Shown here piece by piece: positions 9,285-17,499 of a stretch of 43,860 bases of DNA. Positions within the stretch are counted from its first letter, which is position 1, and each line of letters starts with the position of its first letter. The stretch covers positions 1 through 43,860 of the forward strand of contig JALHTN010000079.1 of NCBI GenBank assembly GCA_022865865.1, read 5' to 3'. A program made the position numbers and the translations under genes. The DNA is from Anaerolineales bacterium (GTDB lineage Bacteria; Chloroflexota; Anaerolineae; Anaerolineales; UBA4823). The notes under the pieces are model-generated. The model did no database searches. It had not been told where the DNA came from and was given only the letters and a program-made list of their open reading frames with translations.

Positions 9285-9752
9285 ATGCAATTACATGATT
9301 TGAAACCCACAAAAGGGGCTAAGAAAGAGCGAAAGAGAGTAGGTCGAGGTATTGCAGCTGGTCAAGGGAAGACAGCCGGACGCGGTGTCAAAGGTCAAGG
9401 CGCGCGTGCAGGTGGAGGTACTCGCTTATACCATCAGGGTGGCAACCTGCCATTCTTCCGCCGACTACCTTTCATGCGTGGTAAAGGCTTTACACCCATC
9501 AACCGGGTAAACTACCATGAAGTTAATGTTGGCCAGCTTAAAGAATTTAAGACCGGGAGCGAAGTAAACCCTGAAACCCTAGTTGCTGCTGGATTGGTGC
9601 ATGATCATCGGAAACCTGTTGTTCTGCTGGGAGATGGGGAAGTAAAAGTCGCATTAAATGTCAGTATCCACCGGATTACAAAAGGTGCACGTTCAAAGAT
9701 TGAGTCAGCTGGTGGTAGTGTGGAAATTATTTCCAAGCAGGATGGCGAATAA
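9285..9752 (+). CDS. rplO: 50S ribosomal protein L15
   Basis: L15 (155 aa) is a late 50S assembly protein. The Gly/Lys/Arg-rich N-terminus (KERKRVGRGIAAGQGKTAGRG, then GARAGGGTRLYHQGGNLPFFRRLPFMRGKGF) is typical, as is the C-terminal globular part with the ITKGARSKIESAGGSVEII stretch. It lies between rpmD and secY as in most spc operons. The ribosome-binding site is weak (TAGGAT). Confidence 0.97.
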   Translation: MQLHDLKPTKGAKKERKRVGRGIAAGQGKTAGRGVKGQGARAGGGTRLYHQGGNLPFFRRLPFMRGKGFTPINRVNYHEVNVGQLKEFKTGSEVNPETLVAAGLVHDHRKPVVLLGDGEVKVALNVSIHRITKGARSKIESAGGSVEIISKQDGE

Positions 9753-9763
9753 GGAGCCGAAAT

Positions 9764-11104
9764 ATGAAGCGTTCAGCATGGCGCTATCTGTGGACTGCCA
9801 AAGACATCAGGACAAGGTTGCTCATTACTATCGGATTATTAGCAATCTATCGATTTGCGGCACATGTGCCTGTACCTGGCGTTAATAAAGCAGCGATTGC
9901 AGGACTCATAGAGGGTGGGGGAGCGACCGGTACATTGGTTAATCTACTCGACTTATTGTCAGGTGGTACAGTCTCAAATTTCTCAGTACTAGCTATGGGA
10001 GTTTATCCATATATTACTGCACAGATTATTCTAAATCTATTGGTCCCTATTATCCCTGCCTTGCAGAGAAGGATGGAGGAAGATCCCAGGGAGGGACGCA
10101 AATGGATGGAGAAATGGACTTATATCCTGGCGGTACCAATGGCTGCGCTGAATGCGATTGGACAAATTAACCTATTCACCCAATTTACTGGGGGTGTTCC
10201 AATCCTCGACAACTTTGGTTTAACAACCGGCCATTTGTTGTCTTCTCTCGCTGTGGTTGCCAGTATGACAGCCGGTACGATGTTTGCTATCTGGTTAGGT
10301 GAATTGATTTCTGAATTCGGTATTCGCGGTCAAGGTCTATCCTTGATCATTTTCGCGGGTATCGTTTCCCGCGTACCTATTACATTAGCTAGTATCATGG
10401 CGGACGAGCAAAATCGATGGATAGGCTTAGCATTCATGATCGTTTTTACCTTGCTCACGATTTTCGCGATTGTATTTGTGCAGCAAGGACAGCGAAATGT
10501 ACCTGTCATGTATCCAGGCAGGAGAGTTGGGAATCGCATGTCGATGCCAGTCAAAGGCACCTTACCATTGCGTGTGAATATGGCAGGCATGATTCCACTC
10601 ATCTTTGCTCAAGCGCTATTAACTTTTCCTGCTATCATCGCCAGCTTCTTCCAAGGCTCCCAAACTGAATGGGTAGCTAATCTCTCAGCCAGCATCCAGT
10701 CACTTTTTGGTGGTTCGAGCAATGCTTATTGGGTATTGTATTTCTTGATGGTTGTTGGCTTTACCTTCTTTTATACAGATGTGCTTTTTGCACAACAGAA
10801 TTACGGTGAGAATTTAAAGAAGAGCGGTGCCCAGATTCCTGGGGTTAGTCGTGGAGCTCCAACTCAGAAATATCTCACCAAGGTATTACGCAGGATTACC
10901 CTTCCTGGGGCTGTATTCCTAGGATTGGTGGCGATCCTGCCCTGGTTAATTGGCCTCATTGTGCCATTTGGTGCCAGTACAGGATTGCTGTTAGTTTCAT
11001 CAGCAGGATTATTAATCGTTGTCGGTGTAGTTCGGGATACCTTCTTCAATATTGAGGCAGAACTCAAGCTGCATGGATATGATGATTCCTTGCTGATCAG
11101 ATAA
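9764..11104 (+). CDS. secY: Protein translocase subunit SecY
   Basis: SecY (446 aa) forms the membrane channel for Sec-dependent export, partnered by SecE and SecG. About ten hydrophobic segments are visible. Signatures include the first helix with YRFAAHVPVPGVN, the plug region after it (NLLDLLSGGTVSNFSVLAMGVYPYITAQI), the cytosolic loop with GQRNVPVMYPGRR, and the C-terminal RRITLPGAVFLGLVAILP. An AAGGAG ribosome-binding site is present (9751-9756). Placement after rplO and before adk is the common bacterial arrangement. Confidence 0.98.
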   Translation: MKRSAWRYLWTAKDIRTRLLITIGLLAIYRFAAHVPVPGVNKAAIAGLIEGGGATGTLVNLLDLLSGGTVSNFSVLAMGVYPYITAQIILNLLVPIIPALQRRMEEDPREGRKWMEKWTYILAVPMAALNAIGQINLFTQFTGGVPILDNFGLTTGHLLSSLAVVASMTAGTMFAIWLGELISEFGIRGQGLSLIIFAGIVSRVPITLASIMADEQNRWIGLAFMIVFTLLTIFAIVFVQQGQRNVPVMYPGRRVGNRMSMPVKGTLPLRVNMAGMIPLIFAQALLTFPAIIASFFQGSQTEWVANLSASIQSLFGGSSNAYWVLYFLMVVGFTFFYTDVLFAQQNYGENLKKSGAQIPGVSRGAPTQKYLTKVLRRITLPGAVFLGLVAILPWLIGLIVPFGASTGLLLVSSAGLLIVVGVVRDTFFNIEAELKLHGYDDSLLIR

Positions 11105-11115
11105 TGGAGATTTAA

Positions 11116-11784
11116 GTGAGAGATTTTTACGTTTTCCTGGGACCCCCAGGTGCTGGAAAAGGCACACAAGCCAAGGTTGTGGCGGATAAAATGGGAATCC
11201 CACAAATCTCATCCGGTGATATCTTCCGGGAGAACATAAAAAATCAAACCGAATTAGGAATTCGTGCTAATGAGTACATCAAGGTTGGGGAATTAGTCCC
11301 CGATGATGTCACTGTTGAGATGATTCGAGAGAGAATTTCAAGAGTTGATTGCAAGTCGGGTGCGATTTTGGATGGGTTCCCACGCACCTCAGCTCAGGCT
11401 AGGGCATTTGACGAGATATTGGAAGTGACAGGATGCAAAATCAACCAGGTTCCTTATGTCTCCGTACCAGAAGAAGATCTGATAGAACGATTATCAGGGA
11501 GATTGACCTGCCGGGCTCAAGGCCATATATTTCATAAGAAATACAATCCTCCGCAGGTGGCCGGAGAATGTGATATCGATGGATCGGATCTTTATCAAAG
11601 AGAAGATGATCAGCTAGAGACCGTCAAACGCAGGATCCGCGTTTATGAGGAGCGAACTCGTCCTTTAGTAGAGTATTACCTTGATCGTGGAATTCTTGTT
11701 GAGATTGACGGTAACCAACCTATCGAGAATGTGACCAAAGATTTGCTATTACTAATAGACAAGGTGGATGAAGCAAATGTCTGA
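11116..11784 (+). CDS. adk: Adenylate kinase
   Basis: Adk (222 aa, GTG start) interconverts AMP, ADP and ATP in the cytoplasm. The P-loop is GPPGAGKGTQAK (residues 9-20), the AMP-binding part includes the SSGDIFRE and LDGFPRT motifs, and the LID covers about residues 130-165 (LTCRAQGHIFH, PPQVAGECDIDGSDLYQREDD). The LID has C132, Q135, C152 and D155, so the second zinc ligand of the common CxxC pair is replaced by Gln. The C-terminus overlaps the start of map by 8 bases or more. Confidence 0.97.
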   Translation: MRDFYVFLGPPGAGKGTQAKVVADKMGIPQISSGDIFRENIKNQTELGIRANEYIKVGELVPDDVTVEMIRERISRVDCKSGAILDGFPRTSAQARAFDEILEVTGCKINQVPYVSVPEEDLIERLSGRLTCRAQGHIFHKKYNPPQVAGECDIDGSDLYQREDDQLETVKRRIRVYEERTRPLVEYYLDRGILVEIDGNQPIENVTKDLLLLIDKVDEANV

Positions 11785-12544
11785 TAGACCTATCGTAATC
11801 AAGAATCCACCAGAGATTGATTTAATGCGTGAAGCTGGCCGAATTAATGCCTTGGTATTAATGGAAGTTGGGAAAATGATTCGACCTGGAATCGCGACAG
11901 AGGAATTGGATGTGGTTGCTGAAGAATTGATTCGTGAAAATGGCGGAAAACCTGCCTTCAAAAACTATCCGGGACCCTATCCATATCCCGCCACCCTCAC
12001 AATATCTGTCAATGAGGAACTGGTCCATGGAATACCTGGGAAGCGGAAACTAGAAGAAGGAGATCTTGTCTCTATTGATTGCGGAACTATCCTGGATGGG
12101 TTCGTTGCGGATTCTGCATTTAGCATGGGAGTGGGAGAAATTTCTGCTCAGGCACAACAGTTATTAGAGGTTACCGAAAAGGCATTGTATAAAGGTATCG
12201 AGAAAATGCGTTCTGGAAACAGGGTTGGCGATGTATCCGCAGCGATACAAAAATATGTTGAAGAATTTAATTTTCATGTACCGCGTGAGTATACCGGACA
12301 TGGGGTTGGACGAAATATGCATGAAGGACCATTAGTGCCGAACTTTGGTGTGAGTGGTCGGGGTATCCCGTTACGCCCCGGCATCACGGTAGCTCTTGAA
12401 CCCATGGTGATGATCGGAACTCATCGCACGCGTGTCCTTGATGATCAGTGGACGGTTATCTCAGCAGACCGTTCTTTGACAGCCCATTTTGAGCATTCGG
12501 TTGCTGTAACTGAGGAAGATCCGATTATTTTGACAGCAATGTAA
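11777..12544 (+). CDS. map: Methionine aminopeptidase, type I
   Basis: This enzyme removes the initiator Met from nascent proteins and uses a di-metal site. The five metal ligands are recognisable: Asp in VSIDCGTILDGFVADSAF (two Asp), His in YTGHGVGRNMHEGP, Glu in LEPMVMIG and Glu in HFEHSVAVTEE. Length is 255 aa. ATG 11777 lies 9 bases from AAGGTGG (11761-11767) and was preferred; an in-frame ATG at 11768 is the alternative. It overlaps the end of adk by 8 bases. It is the last gene before a fresh promoter. Confidence 0.97.
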   Translation: MSDRPIVIKNPPEIDLMREAGRINALVLMEVGKMIRPGIATEELDVVAEELIRENGGKPAFKNYPGPYPYPATLTISVNEELVHGIPGKRKLEEGDLVSIDCGTILDGFVADSAFSMGVGEISAQAQQLLEVTEKALYKGIEKMRSGNRVGDVSAAIQKYVEEFNFHVPREYTGHGVGRNMHEGPLVPNFGVSGRGIPLRPGITVALEPMVMIGTHRTRVLDDQWTVISADRSLTAHFEHSVAVTEEDPIILTAM

Positions 12545-12551
12545 TGCCACC

Positions 12552-12580
12552 TGGACATAAGAGATTAGGTTATGTATAAT
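12552..12580 (+). promoter_or_regulatory. Sigma70-type promoter for the rpmJ-rpsM-rpsK-rpsD-rpoA-rplQ run
   Basis: TGGACA (12552-12557) is separated by exactly 17 bases from a perfect TATAAT (12575-12580) in the gap between map and rpmJ. The -35 box has one mismatch to TTGACA. Predicted transcription starts near 12587, giving a leader of about 60 bases before rpmJ. This is one of the three best promoter matches in the window. Confidence 0.75.
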
Positions 12581-12591
12581 TATAGCTTCGG

Positions 12592-12626
12592 CTACTTGCC
12601 AAACGTGAATTAACATTCACTGGTAG
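12592..12626 (+). promoter_or_regulatory. Structured 5' leader before rpmJ (candidate r-protein operator)
   Basis: Within the predicted leader, GTGAAT (12605-12610) pairs perfectly with ATTCAC (12615-12620) around a TAAC loop. The stem can extend through CCA (12599-12601) with TGG (12621-12623) and CTA (12592-12594) with TAG (12624-12626), with bulges on the 5' side. It ends just before the AAGGAGA ribosome-binding site of rpmJ (12632-12638). In E. coli, S4 represses the alpha operon through a leader structure at the equivalent place; homology with that element is not claimed. Confidence 0.4.
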
Positions 12627-12647
12627 AGATCAAGGAGAGATTAGCCA

Positions 12648-12761
12648 ATGAAAGTATCTGCATCAGTAAAAAAACGCTGTTCGAAGTGTAAGATTGTCAA
12701 ACGACGGGGCGTTGTTTACGTGATTTGTGAAAATCCAAAACATAAGCAAAGACAGGGATAG
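12648..12761 (+). CDS. rpmJ: 50S ribosomal protein L36
   Basis: L36 is 37 aa, the usual length. The sequence starts [15 protein letters not shown] and keeps all zinc ligands C11, C14, C27 and H32. An AAGGAGA ribosome-binding site lies 9 bases before ATG 12648. It opens the alpha-type operon and follows a strong promoter. The infA gene that usually lies next to it is not present in the window. Confidence 0.96.
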   Translation: MKVSASVKKRCSKCKIVKRRGVVYVICENPKHKQRQG

Positions 12762-12767
12762 AGAATT

Positions 12768-13157
12768 ATGGCGAGAATTGAAGGCGTTGACCTCCCCCGG
12801 AACAAGCGGGTTGAAATTGGATTGAGGTATCTATATGGAATCGGTCCAACAAGGTCAGGAGAAATCTTGAGAGGGACTCAAGTAAATCCAGATACTCGAG
12901 TGAAAGATCTCACGGATGCTGAAATCGCTACATTACGTGAATTCATCAATCAAAATTATAAGGTTGAAGGTGATTTACGACGTGATGTACAAATGCATAT
13001 TAAAAGATTGATCGAAATCGGTAGTTATCGAGGGTTAAGACATCGTCGAAACCTGCCTGTTCATGGACAGCGTACACGGACAAATGCGCGCACCCGTAAG
13101 GGTACGAAGAAGACGGTAGCTGGACGTGGACGGCGCCGTGGAGCGAAGAAGAAGTAA
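12768..13157 (+). CDS. rpsM: 30S ribosomal protein S13
   Basis: S13 (129 aa) sits in the 30S head and touches both P-site tRNA and L5. It begins [29 protein letters not shown] and ends with the RNA-binding tail [24 protein letters not shown] plus a very basic KK-rich end. The start lies 6 bases after rpmJ and has only a weak ribosome-binding site (GAGA), so coupling to rpmJ is likely. Confidence 0.98.
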   Translation: MARIEGVDLPRNKRVEIGLRYLYGIGPTRSGEILRGTQVNPDTRVKDLTDAEIATLREFINQNYKVEGDLRRDVQMHIKRLIEIGSYRGLRHRRNLPVHGQRTRTNARTRKGTKKTVAGRGRRRGAKKK

Positions 13158-13160
13158 ACC

Positions 13161-13192
13161 CTCAATGGAAGGAATATACCTTCCTTTTTGAG
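13161..13192 (+). terminator. Terminator-like hairpin between rpsM and rpsK
   Basis: GGAAGG (13167-13172), an AATATA loop and CCTTCC (13179-13184) form a perfect 6-bp stem followed at once by TTTTT (13185-13189). Outer bases CTCAA (13161-13165) can also pair with TTGAG (13188-13192). This is the form of a Rho-independent terminator, but it lies inside an operon with no clear promoter before rpsK, so it is more likely an attenuator or an RNA-processing or stability element. Confidence 0.6.
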
Positions 13193-13220
13193 AGGATAAT
13201 GATTAGTATAGCGAGGATTT

Positions 13221-13619
13221 ATGGCAACAGGAGACCGATCGCGCCGTTCAGGTGGAAGAAAAACAAAAAGAACATTATCTGCTGGTCAGGTGCATATCAG
13301 TGCAACATTTAATAATACGATTGTGACCATAACAGATAAACAAGGAAATACAGTTGTTTGGGGAAGCGCGGGTTCCGCGGGGTTTAAAGGATCTCGTAAA
13401 AGCACTCCTTTTGCAGCTCGTTTGGCTGCGGAGAAAGCGATCAAAGCTGCCCAAGCAATGGGTATCCAGGAAATTGAGATTATCGTCAAAGGACCCGGTC
13501 CTGGACGAGAATCTGCAATTCGTGCTGTGCAGGCAGCTGGGTTGAAAGTAACGGCAATCACGGATAAGACTCCGGTCCCGCATAATGGTTGCCGTCCACC
13601 TAAAAAACGACGCGTATAA
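13221..13619 (+). CDS. rpsK: 30S ribosomal protein S11
   Basis: S11 (132 aa) lines the mRNA exit of the 30S platform. Family blocks are [45 protein letters not shown] and the C-terminal [33 protein letters not shown]. The N-terminus is a short basic tail. It follows the hairpin after rpsM and precedes rpsD. Confidence 0.98.
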   Translation: MATGDRSRRSGGRKTKRTLSAGQVHISATFNNTIVTITDKQGNTVVWGSAGSAGFKGSRKSTPFAARLAAEKAIKAAQAMGIQEIEIIVKGPGPGRESAIRAVQAAGLKVTAITDKTPVPHNGCRPPKKRRV

Positions 13620-13650
13620 CAGCAAATCAAAATATAATAAGGAAGAGCGA

Positions 13651-14289
13651 ATGGCTAGATATACTGGACCGGTTTGCAAATTATGCCGGAGAGAAGGTGA
13701 GAAGTTATTTTTGAAGGGTGAACGTTGTTTCACACCGAAATGTTCATATGAAAGACGGAGCTATCCCCCAGGGATTCATGGTAAGGGTTTTCAATACCGG
13801 CGGAGACGTGAATCGGATTACAGCCGCCAATTGCGTGCCAAGCAAAAAGCTCGCCGGACATATGGAGTTTTGGAAAGACAGTTTCGAAGATATTATGACG
13901 TTTCCCTGAAGCGAAGAGGATTGACAGGTGTAAACCTGCTGCAAATCCTCGAATCGCGACTGGACAATGTAGTATTTCGATTGGGTTTTGCTGCGAATCG
14001 AGCCCAAGCACGATTGTTAGTCACTCATGGGCACTTTGATGTAAATGGACGGCGGACAAATGTGCCTTCCACGTTGATTTCTCCTGGTGACGAGATCGCA
14101 GTGCGTGACGGTTCCCGAAAACGAACTTTCTTTAAAGAATTAGCTGCATTTGCAGAGGAAAGATCAACACCAGAATGGGTGAGCAGGGATGTGAAAGACT
14201 TAAAAGGATCCCTTACACGTTTGCCTGAGCGATTAGAGATTGATGGAAATCTCAATGAACAATTGATCGTGGAGTTTTACAAACGATAG
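13651..14289 (+). CDS. rpsD: 30S ribosomal protein S4, four-cysteine form
   Basis: S4 (212 aa) initiates 30S assembly and affects fidelity. The N-terminus [26 protein letters not shown] keeps a zinc site (C9, C12, C26, C31), followed by the YPPGIHGKG motif; the S4 RNA-binding domain spans roughly residues 100-165 ([30 protein letters not shown]). The frame is open from 13585, but ATG 13651 follows AAGGAAGAG (13639-13647) closely and gives the normal start. S4 is the usual repressor of this operon type. Confidence 0.97.
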   Translation: MARYTGPVCKLCRREGEKLFLKGERCFTPKCSYERRSYPPGIHGKGFQYRRRRESDYSRQLRAKQKARRTYGVLERQFRRYYDVSLKRRGLTGVNLLQILESRLDNVVFRLGFAANRAQARLLVTHGHFDVNGRRTNVPSTLISPGDEIAVRDGSRKRTFFKELAAFAEERSTPEWVSRDVKDLKGSLTRLPERLEIDGNLNEQLIVEFYKR

Positions 14290-14357
14290 GTTTATATATT
14301 CTGTTCTCCTTAACTATAAATAGGGGAGACGGTTTGAATTTCCAAATGAGGTGAACC

Positions 14358-15332
14358 GTGATAGGTTTAACAAATATGGTGACGCCAAAGATTGAGAGAG
14401 AAGCTGAATCTCGCAATTATGGCAAATTTGCAATCAGCCCACTTGAACGCGGATATGGGATTACACTGGGGAACGCCCTTCGTCGGGTACTGCTATCATC
14501 TTTAGAAGGGGCGGCAGTCACCTCAATCCGAATTGCGGATGTTCAGCACGAATTCAGCGAAATCCCCGGGGTTCGCGAGGATGTTATTCGCGTTATGCTG
14601 CAAATCAAGCAATTACGAATGAAGATGTACGATGTAGATACAGCTCGTCTGCACCTGGAAGTGCGCGGCGCGGGTATTGTGACTGCTGCAGACATTATCG
14701 CACCTCCAGAAGTGGAGATCGTTAATCCTGATCTATATTTATTTACTGTGGATGCGAATGAAACCAGCTTGGAAATTGAAATGACAGCTGAGCGGGGAAG
14801 AGGATATTCTCCCGCTGATGAGAGAAGTGGTAGGCTGCCAATAGGTGAACTGCCAATCGATGCAATTTTCACACCGATCAGACGAATTAATTGGGAATCT
14901 GGTAGTGCAAGGGTCGGTCAAAGCACGAATTATGATCGTCTGGTGCTGGAAATTTGGACTGATGGGACAGTTGGACCAGAAGATGGGCTTAGCGATGGTG
15001 CCAAGATAATGATCGAACACTTGCGACACTTGGCGGGTGTTAGTGAGGAGTCGCTTACCATAATTGCTCATGAAGAAGAAGAAAGCAGCCGGTTGACAAG
15101 CGAAATGATTGAAACCCCAATTGAGAATCTTGACTTATCCGTCCGGGTTTTCAATTCGCTCAAGCGTACTGGCATCACTACGGTGGGTGAGGTGCTGGAA
15201 TTGCTAGATAAGGGTGATGAAGCTGTTATGTCAATACGCAATTTTGGCGAAAAAAGCCTCGATGAACTTAGATCAAAGATGAGTGAAAAAGGCTATCTGG
15301 ATGAAGAAGAAGAAGAAAGTGAGGCGGAGTAG
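14358..15332 (+). CDS. rpoA: DNA-directed RNA polymerase subunit alpha
   Basis: RpoA (324 aa) dimerises to scaffold the polymerase. The N-terminal domain has FAISPLERGYGITLGNALRRVLLSSLEGAAVTS and the later SARVGQSTNYDRLVLEIWTDGT. The C-terminal domain (about residues 250-315) holds LSVRVFNSLKRTGITTVGEVLEL and SIRNFGEKSLDELRSKM, used to contact UP elements and activators. GTG 14358 is 4 bases from GAGGTG (14348-14353); ATG 14376 is an alternative start six codons later. Confidence 0.98.
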   Translation: MIGLTNMVTPKIEREAESRNYGKFAISPLERGYGITLGNALRRVLLSSLEGAAVTSIRIADVQHEFSEIPGVREDVIRVMLQIKQLRMKMYDVDTARLHLEVRGAGIVTAADIIAPPEVEIVNPDLYLFTVDANETSLEIEMTAERGRGYSPADERSGRLPIGELPIDAIFTPIRRINWESGSARVGQSTNYDRLVLEIWTDGTVGPEDGLSDGAKIMIEHLRHLAGVSEESLTIIAHEEEESSRLTSEMIETPIENLDLSVRVFNSLKRTGITTVGEVLELLDKGDEAVMSIRNFGEKSLDELRSKMSEKGYLDEEEEESEAE

Positions 15333-15339
15333 GTAGGAA

Positions 15340-15717
15340 ATGCGACATAAAATAGCTGGTAAAAGGTTAAGCCGTTCAAAAGACCAACGCCGTGCACTTC
15401 GGCGAATCATGGTTAACCAATTATTTACTCATGAGCGAATTCGCACAACGCGGGCCAAGGCTCAGGCAATTCGCGGTCAAGCAGAGAGGCTGATTACGTT
15501 AGCAAAACATGGTAACACAGCCGGTGATGCAAAAATGGTACATGCCCGACGGTTAGCAGCCGCTCGCATGGATGATCCAGTGATGGTTAAGAAGTTATTT
15601 GACGATATAGCTCCTCGTTACGAAGATCGAGCTGGGGGCTATACGCGCATATTGAAACTTGGACCACGGTATGGTGACTCGGCTGAGATGGTGATTATTG
15701 AGCTGATTGAGGAATAA
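15340..15717 (+). CDS. rplQ: 50S ribosomal protein L17
   Basis: L17 (125 aa) lies near the tunnel exit. It begins MRHKIAGKRLSRSKDQRRALRRIMVNQLFTHERIRTTRAKA, which is diagnostic, and has the usual C-terminal ILKLGPRYGDSAEMVIIELIE. It directly follows rpoA with a TAGGAA ribosome-binding site, closing the classic alpha operon order. Confidence 0.98.
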   Translation: MRHKIAGKRLSRSKDQRRALRRIMVNQLFTHERIRTTRAKAQAIRGQAERLITLAKHGNTAGDAKMVHARRLAAARMDDPVMVKKLFDDIAPRYEDRAGGYTRILKLGPRYGDSAEMVIIELIEE

Positions 15718-15776
15718 TTGGGTCCAATTGTTTATGTGGAAACGATAGGAATTAGATCGTATTCTGCTGTGAGTAA

Positions 15777-16526
15777 ATGGAACATTACAAAGTTATCCTG
15801 GCGTATGATGGTACGGAATTTCTAGGTTTTCAGCGTCAGTCGAAGGGTCGCACAGTGCAAGCATCGGTTGAGTCTGCCTTGCGAATGATTGGATGGAATA
15901 ATTCGTCAATCATTGGTGCAGGTAGAACTGACACGGGTGTACACGCTTCTGGACAAGTGATCGGTTTCAAGTACGAATGGGATCATTCAGCAGAAGATTT
16001 ACGAGATGCATTAAATGCTAATTTACCAGCAGATATTGCAGCCCTCTCGGTTGAGCAGGTAGGTGAGGAGTTCCACCCACGTTTCTCAGCAATAGCTCGG
16101 CGTTACCATTACAGATTATTCTGTGATAAAGTTCGACAACCGCTGAGAGAAAGATATGCCTGGCGGGTTTGGCCACCAATTTCCTTGGATTTGGTGGATC
16201 AAGCTGCTGCAAAACTGGTTGGCACACATGATTTCGCTGCCTTTGGATCTCCGCCACAATCCGCTGGGAGCACTATCCGGCAGATCTTCAGCGCCACCTG
16301 GCGGATTGATCAGAATCATTTATTATTCGAAATCCTTGGCAATGCATTTTTATACCACATGGTTCGTCGGCTGGTGAATTGTCAAGTAGAAATAGGTCTC
16401 GAAAAGCGCAGCCCCAGCGATCTGGAAGGATTGCTCAGTGGAGAGCAAGCGGAATTAGTCCAGGGCCTTGCACCAGCAAAAGGATTGGTTCTTAAGGAAG
16501 TAACATATCCAAAGCAAGTTGGATAA
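15777..16526 (+). CDS. truA: tRNA pseudouridine(38-40) synthase TruA
   Basis: TruA (249 aa) isomerises uridines 38-40 in the anticodon arm of tRNAs. The catalytic Asp is D52 in GAGRTDTGVHASGQ; other family parts are ILAYDGTEFLGFQRQ at the N-terminus, RRYHYRL, and the C-terminal NAFLYHMVRRLV motif. The gene lies between rplQ and rplM, a frequent bacterial arrangement. No strong ribosome-binding site is seen before ATG 15777. Confidence 0.96.
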   Translation: MEHYKVILAYDGTEFLGFQRQSKGRTVQASVESALRMIGWNNSSIIGAGRTDTGVHASGQVIGFKYEWDHSAEDLRDALNANLPADIAALSVEQVGEEFHPRFSAIARRYHYRLFCDKVRQPLRERYAWRVWPPISLDLVDQAAAKLVGTHDFAAFGSPPQSAGSTIRQIFSATWRIDQNHLLFEILGNAFLYHMVRRLVNCQVEIGLEKRSPSDLEGLLSGEQAELVQGLAPAKGLVLKEVTYPKQVG

Positions 16527-16584
16527 TCAGAGATAATTTAGTTCCATCATAAGATGAGAATAAGTTACAGTGGAGAGAATACCT

Positions 16585-17016
16585 GTGCAAAAAACGTATA
16601 TACCAAAATCAGGCGATGTCACAAGTGAATGGAAATTAGTTGATGCCAACAGTCAGAATTTAGGCCGGCTGGCAACTCAAATATCAACGATATTACTTGG
16701 AAAAGATAAGCCAATCTTTACACCAGGTGTGGATACTGGTGATTATGTCATTGTTGTCAATGCAGAACTTATTACTGTCACTGGGAACAAATTAGATGAC
16801 AAATTTTATTACCGCCATAGTGGATATCCGGGTGGATTGAAAAAAATTAATCTGCGGGATCAATTAGCCAGGCATCCTGATCGGGTAATCAGGCAGGCAG
16901 TTTGGGGGATGATACCCCATAATCGATATGGTCGTAAATTGATTAAGAAGCTAAGAATTTACTCAGGACCAGATCATCCCCATCAGGCTCAGGATCCCAT
17001 TCAGGTAGCGTTATAA
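16585..17016 (+). CDS. rplM: 50S ribosomal protein L13
   Basis: L13 (143 aa) is an early 50S assembly protein. Recognisable parts are WKLVDANSQNLGRLATQISTILLGKDKPIFTPGVDTGDYVIVVNA, the YRHSGYPGGLK motif and AVWGMIPHNRYGRKLIKKLRIYSGPDHPH. The frame is open from GTG 16570, but GTG 16585 has GGAGAG (16572-16577) 7 bases upstream and gives the usual QKTYIPK start, so 16585 is preferred. Confidence 0.94.
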   Translation: MQKTYIPKSGDVTSEWKLVDANSQNLGRLATQISTILLGKDKPIFTPGVDTGDYVIVVNAELITVTGNKLDDKFYYRHSGYPGGLKKINLRDQLARHPDRVIRQAVWGMIPHNRYGRKLIKKLRIYSGPDHPHQAQDPIQVAL

Positions 17017-17025
17017 GGAGCAATA

Positions 17026-17421
17026 ATGGCAGTTCAGTATTATGAAGGTGTCGGTCGCCGCAAAAGGAGTACCGCGAGAGTCCGAATAATGAGCGGCTCT
17101 GGAAATTTTGTAGTGAATGGAAAAACACTTGAAGATTATTTTCCACGTGTTGGTGATAAAGAAAATATTCTGTTGCCTATAGATACGACGGGTGAAAGTA
17201 AGAACCAGCTAGACGTGACAGTGCTTGTCAAGGGTGGTGGGGTTACAGGACAGTCGGACGCAATCAAACTTGGATTAGCCCGGGCGTTAATCAAAATGAT
17301 CCCGGACTATCAACCACCATTGCGAAAAGCAGGATTGCTAACCCGCGATTCACGTGAGAAAGAACGGAAGAAACCCGGATTAAAACGCGCTCGTAAAGCC
17401 CCAACTTACACGAAGCGCTAA
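17026..17421 (+). CDS. rpsI: 30S ribosomal protein S9
   Basis: S9 (131 aa) contacts P-site tRNA with its C-terminal tail, which here ends PTYTKR, close to the usual KR ending. Family blocks are YYEGVGRRKRSTARVRI at the N-terminus, VTGQSDAIKLGLARALIK in the middle, and LLTRDSREKERKKPGLKRARKAP. An AAGGAG ribosome-binding site lies before ATG 17026. It is the usual partner of rplM. Confidence 0.98.
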   Translation: MAVQYYEGVGRRKRSTARVRIMSGSGNFVVNGKTLEDYFPRVGDKENILLPIDTTGESKNQLDVTVLVKGGGVTGQSDAIKLGLARALIKMIPDYQPPLRKAGLLTRDSREKERKKPGLKRARKAPTYTKR

Positions 17422-17444
17422 TATACAATAAACAACTAATTGAT

Positions 17445-17499
17445 GCGTGAGTCCGTTCTCGTGGGATTGGAAAACCTAACCCACAAGACGTTCTCACGT
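17445..17499 (+). terminator. Long imperfect hairpin after rpsI
   Basis: GCGTGAG (17445-17451) pairs with CTCACGT (17493-17499, one G-U), CGT and CT (17454-17459 with a bulge) pair with AGACG (17486-17490), and GTGGG (17461-17465) pairs with CCCAC (17480-17484). The tip is GG-AAAA-CC. The result is a ~55-base stem with small internal loops. It lacks a strong T-run (ATTTATGATT follows), so it may be a 3' end, processing or stabilising structure of the ribosomal operon rather than a classic terminator. The rest of 17500-17597 shows no feature I can name. Confidence 0.45.

Noticed and set aside
13730..14011. Minus-strand frames of 87-93 codons opposite rpsD
   Set aside because: Shadow frames of a certain ribosomal protein gene; no independent support.
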